A DNA stretch of 8,962 nucleotides, taken from positions 1-8,962 of the forward strand of contig JAEYWB010000095.1 in assembly GCA_023429275.1 (NCBI GenBank), read 5' to 3'. Positions 6,631 to 8,962 of the stretch are shown one piece after another. Below the pieces are notes generated by a model. The model ran no database searches. It saw only the letters and a program-made list of their open reading frames with translations, and was not told where the DNA came from. Numbering within the stretch: position 1 is the first letter of the stretch; each line of letters starts with the position of its first letter. The translations under genes and the position numbers were made by a program. The DNA is from Planctomycetota bacterium. GTDB taxonomy: Bacteria; Planctomycetota; Planctomycetia; Planctomycetales; Planctomycetaceae.

Positions 6631-6758
6631 TCGGAGGGGCACGAGGAGTCAGGACGATTCCACACGATACCGAAAACGGCCTTCGTTGCGATTCCGCCGG
6701 AGAGACTTCAACTTGTAGCCCTCCCTCATCACCCCGCCCGCACTCTCTGGCCGAACAG
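6631..6758. promoter_or_regulatory. Divergent promoter region between the kinase and aldolase genes
   Basis: The 128-nt gap between two outward-facing start codons must hold the promoters for both genes, unless one is transcribed from further away. I found no convincing -35/-10 pair on either strand and no clear operator palindrome, so the individual promoters cannot be placed. Both genes lack a Shine-Dalgarno sequence. Confidence 0.4.
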
Positions 6759-7511
6759 ATGTCCTCCGAATTCCGTCAACGTTTCCTCGCCGGGGAAAAG
6801 CTCCTCGGGACCATGCTGACCCTCCCCTCCGGAGCGGTTGCCGAGATCCTTTCGGACGCAGGGTTCGACTGGCTGTTCGTCGATGCCGAGCACGGTCCGT
6901 TCGAGGCGGCCGAGGTGCAGCTCGTGCTGCAGACGGTCAGTCGCCGGACGCCCTGTCTCGTTCGCGTTCCCGGCTCGGACGAGACGCCGATCAAGCGGGC
7001 GCTCGACCTCGGCGCGGCGGGGATCATCGTTCCGCAGGTCAATACCGCCGAGCAGGCGACCCGAGTCGTGCAGTACAGCCGCTACCCGCCGCATGGCGCT
7101 CGCGGCGTCGGCATCGCACGGGCTCACGGTTACGGACTTCAGTTCCAGCCGTACGTCGGCTCGGCGAATGAGCAGACGCTCGTCATCGTCCAGGCGGAGA
7201 ACATCCGGGCGGTCGAGAACATCGAAGCGATCACGGCGGTCAAGGGGGTCGACGGCGTCCTCGTCGGTCCCTACGACCTTTCGGCCAGCATGGGACTCAT
7301 GGGACAGATCGACCATCCCGACGTCGTCGCGGCGATCGACCGGGTCACGACCGTCTGCCGGCGGGCGGGGCTGCACCTGGGGATCTTCGGCGTCACGCCC
7401 GCCTCGATCCGTCCCTACGCCGAGAAGGGCTACACGCTGCTCGTCGCCGGGGTCGACACGATCCTGCTGGGGCAGGGGGTTCGCGGCGTGCTGGCCGAGA
7501 TGCGGTCATGA
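6759..7511 (+). CDS. HpcH/HpaI-family class II pyruvate aldolase (2-keto-3-deoxy sugar acid aldolase-like)
   Basis: Members cleave 2-keto-3-deoxy (4-hydroxy-2-oxo) acids to pyruvate plus an aldehyde, using a divalent metal in a TIM barrel. Substrates in the family include 4-hydroxy-2-oxoheptanedioate, 2-keto-3-deoxyglucarate and 2-keto-3-deoxyrhamnonate; which applies here cannot be told. The 250-aa product has the family length and key residues: catalytic-type His45 in FDWLFVDAEHGPFE, Arg69 in VRVPG, the GAAGIIVPQVNT strand, RYPPHGARGVG (108-118), Glu147 in QAENIRAVENI and Asp173 in LVGPYDLSASMG, the expected metal ligands. The frame is open back to 6603, but the extra 52 residues are not family-like, so the ATG at 6759 is chosen; it has no Shine-Dalgarno sequence. 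No sugar-acid dehydratase, dehydrogenase or transporter is next to it, so it seems to be a single-gene unit. It converges on the mutase gene. Confidence 0.93.
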   Translation: MSSEFRQRFLAGEKLLGTMLTLPSGAVAEILSDAGFDWLFVDAEHGPFEAAEVQLVLQTVSRRTPCLVRVPGSDETPIKRALDLGAAGIIVPQVNTAEQATRVVQYSRYPPHGARGVGIARAHGYGLQFQPYVGSANEQTLVIVQAENIRAVENIEAITAVKGVDGVLVGPYDLSASMGLMGQIDHPDVVAAIDRVTTVCRRAGLHLGIFGVTPASIRPYAEKGYTLLVAGVDTILLGQGVRGVLAEMRS

Positions 7512-7580
7512 AAAAGGATTCAGGAAACAGGATCCAGGATTCAGGTTGTGGATGGCCGTCCACCTTGGTCCTGAATCCTG
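7511..7580 (-). terminator. Repeat-built stem-loop, likely terminator of the phosphoglycerate mutase transcript
   Basis: On the + strand AGGATTCAGG occurs twice (7515-7524 and 7536-7545), and its complement CCTGAATCCT once (7570-7579). The nearer pair extends to 11 perfect base pairs (7535-7545 with 7570-7580) and encloses a second stem, GTGGA/TCCAC (7548-7552 with 7559-7563). Read on the minus strand, the far copy ends in CCTGAATCC followed at once by a run of five T (7515-7511), the layout of an intrinsic terminator starting 9 nt after the mutase stop. There is no T tract for the opposite direction. The T run overlaps the last base of the aldolase stop codon. Confidence 0.6.
7515..7545 (+). 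repeat. Direct repeat AGGATTCAGG (two copies)
   Basis: Two identical 10-nt copies at 7515-7524 and 7536-7545 are separated by 11 nt (AAACAGGATCC), which itself contains the related GGATCC. Together with the inverted copy at 7570-7579 they give a three-unit element confined to the 78-nt gap between the aldolase and mutase stops. Confidence 0.7.
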
Positions 7581-7589
7581 ACTCCTCTC

Positions 7590-8801
7590 CTATGCCCCGA
7601 ACTTCTCCAGCCGTCCGGCGTGGGCCAGCGCCATCGGCATCAGGTATTTCGCTTCGAAAGTCCCGAGGCCACCCTTGCGGCAGTCCGCCTCGCCGAAGCC
7701 GGTCGAGCCGTCGAAGCGGCAGGTGTCGGCGACGATCATCGTCGGGACCGGATGCCAGCTGTGGGACTTCATCTTGCTCGGCGTGCTGTGATCGCCCGTC
7801 ACGATCAGGACCGTCGGATTGAGGGCCATGATCTTCGGGATCGCCGTGTCGAGCTCCTCGGTCTTGGCGACCTTCTTCTTGAAGTCGCCGTCTTCGCCGC
7901 TCGAGTCGGTGTACTTGAAGTGGATGAAGAAGAAGTCGTAGTCGTTCCAGCTCTTCTTGAGCTGGGCGCACTGGTCGTCGAGCGTCTGCCCGGCGTCGAG
8001 GATGTCCATGCTGACGAGCCGGGCCAGGCCGCGGTACATCGGGTAGACGGCGAGGGCACCCGCCCTGAGGCCGTAGACCTCTTCGAAGGTCGGGATCGGC
8101 GGCTTCTTGTCGATGCCGCGCATCGTCAGAAAGTTGGCCGGAGCACAGTCCTTGAGGATCTCCTTGGCCTGCCGGAGGAACTCCTTTGCGATCTCGGCGG
8201 TCCGCTGCGACCCGGGGGCCTTCGCGACCGGATCGAGGGCCTTGACGCCCGTCTTCTGCGGGTCGGTGTCGTGAACTTCCCCTTCGAGCCCCGGAGCCCG
8301 GAAGCAGATGACGAGCCGGTATTCCTTGACGTGCTTCACGAAGACTTCCACACCGGGAATCTTCACTCCCTTGTGCAGCTTCTCGCAGATCGGCGCGGCC
8401 TGTTCGCTGCTGATGCGGCCGGCCCGTCGGTCGGTGATCAGATCGTTGCCGTCGATCGTGCAGAAGTTTCCGCGGATGGCGACATCGTTCGGGCCGAGCT
8501 CGAAGTCGATCCCGAGGGCCTCGAGAACGCCGCGGCCGATCTGGTACTTGAGCGGGTCATAACCGAAGAGGCCGAGGTGCCCGGGACCGCTCCCCGGGGT
8601 GATGCCCGGAAGAACGGGAATCGTCTGGCCGAGCGTCCCGCGACGGGCGGCGGCGTCGAGGTTCGGCGTATTGGCAGTCTCGAGCTCCGTCTTTCCACCC
8701 GGCTCGAGCGGCAGGCCGCCGAGCCCGTCGCCGACGAGCATCACGATCTTGGAGTCGTTGGACTTCTGAAGCTGGCGGGTCAGGTCGTGAACGTCGTACA
8801 T
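7590..8801 (-). CDS. apgM: 2,3-bisphosphoglycerate-independent phosphoglycerate mutase, archaeal type (ApgM-like)
   Basis: It interconverts 3- and 2-phosphoglycerate in glycolysis and gluconeogenesis without a bisphosphoglycerate cofactor; the fold is of the alkaline phosphatase superfamily with two metal ions, in the cytoplasm. The 403-aa product has the length of the ApgM family (about 400), shorter than E. coli-type GpmI (about 510). Visible motifs: Asp25 in LVGDGLGGLP, the phospho-serine candidate Ser71 in TPGSGPGHLGLFGYDP (68-82), RRAGRI (125-130), KYTDSSGEDGDF (296-307), Asp337-His338 in TGDHSTP, and SHSWHPVP (346-353). Glu303 stands where the family usually has a metal-binding His (D-x-x-x-H). 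The frame is open to an ATG at 8870, but those 23 extra residues are unlike the family, which begins close to the VGDG strand; ATG 8801 is preferred. Neither start has a Shine-Dalgarno sequence. The gene stands alone in view. Confidence 0.93.
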   Translation of the reverse strand: MYDVHDLTRQLQKSNDSKIVMLVGDGLGGLPLEPGGKTELETANTPNLDAAARRGTLGQTIPVLPGITPGSGPGHLGLFGYDPLKYQIGRGVLEALGIDFELGPNDVAIRGNFCTIDGNDLITDRRAGRISSEQAAPICEKLHKGVKIPGVEVFVKHVKEYRLVICFRAPGLEGEVHDTDPQKTGVKALDPVAKAPGSQRTAEIAKEFLRQAKEILKDCAPANFLTMRGIDKKPPIPTFEEVYGLRAGALAVYPMYRGLARLVSMDILDAGQTLDDQCAQLKKSWNDYDFFFIHFKYTDSSGEDGDFKKKVAKTEELDTAIPKIMALNPTVLIVTGDHSTPSKMKSHSWHPVPTMIVADTCRFDGSTGFGEADCRKGGLGTFEAKYLMPMALAHAGRLEKFGA

Positions 8802-8843
8802 GGGCTCGGGGACTCGGGAAGGGGCGAGAGAAATCAGCGGAGA

Positions 8844-8849
8844 ATTGTA
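8844..8849 (-). promoter_or_regulatory. Possible -10 box for the phosphoglycerate mutase gene
   Basis: On the minus strand TACAAT lies 42 nt before the ATG at 8801 and matches the -10 consensus at five of six positions. No fitting -35 hexamer is found 16-18 nt upstream. If used, transcription would start near 8837, which would exclude the longer ATG 8870 start. The rest of 8850-8962 shows no gene or clear element. Confidence 0.2.
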
Positions 8850-8962
8850 GTGGCTGGCGGCAATTGGCATAGGTCGCCCCGAGTCCGGACGACCTTTTAG
8901 CCGCGGCGCGCCAGCGGAGCGCGGTCGCGGGCCATGGAGCTGCCGTTTGCAAACCCGCGCTC

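Noticed and set aside
6603..6758. N-terminal extension of the aldolase by 52 residues
   Set aside because: The extension is unlike the family and would run into the start of the divergent kinase; the normal family start matches the ATG at 6759.
8802..8870. N-terminal extension of the mutase to the ATG at 8870
   Set aside because: The 23 residues do not belong to the ApgM fold and a possible -10 box lies within them; the ATG at 8801 fits the family better.
7620..8900. 426-aa plus-strand ORF opposite the phosphoglycerate mutase
   Set aside because: It is a shadow of the mutase gene in the complementary frame; its product is low-complexity and rich in E/R/D/L/V with no motif.

Overview
The window is a high-GC bacterial segment dominated by the 3' part of a potassium-uptake operon. 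The gene content suggests a member of the Planctomycetota, though that is an inference. It rests on the G/C-rich third codon positions, several genes without a recognisable Shine-Dalgarno sequence, a short zinc-ribbon/single-helix protein of a kind common in that phylum, and an archaeal-type phosphoglycerate mutase that opens MYDVHDLTRQLQ. No rRNA, tRNA, CRISPR array or transposase was seen.

Positions 1-4844, + strand, hold a tight kdp operon. It runs from the C-terminal part of kdpB (cut by the left edge) through kdpC, an unnamed 99-aa zinc-ribbon membrane protein and kdpD to kdpE. Gaps are 12, 5, -4 and 4 nt, so the genes are very probably co-transcribed and partly translationally coupled. 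KdpB and KdpC belong to the high-affinity K+ pump. KdpD and KdpE are the sensor kinase and response regulator that switch the operon on under K+ limitation. kdpF and kdpA, if present, lie to the left. The zinc-ribbon protein is not part of the classical kdpFABCDE set and is the most interesting item here.

Positions 4845-5328 form an unusually long (484 nt) gap between converging genes. It holds perfect palindromes built on CTGTCC/GGACAG, a 16-nt palindrome overlapping a possible -35 box, a weak candidate 56-aa hydrophobic, cysteine-containing ORF, and a GC-rich stem-loop cluster next to the end of the minus-strand kinase gene.

Positions 5329-6630, - strand, encode a six-helix membrane histidine kinase with no partner regulator in view. 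Divergent from it, on the + strand at 6759-7511, is a class II pyruvate aldolase of the HpcH/HpaI family. The aldolase converges on a minus-strand archaeal-type, cofactor-independent phosphoglycerate mutase (7590-8801). Between the two lies a repeat-built stem-loop whose T tract suits termination of the mutase transcript. The last ~160 nt hold only a possible promoter for the mutase. The kinase, aldolase and mutase show no evident functional link to the kdp operon.
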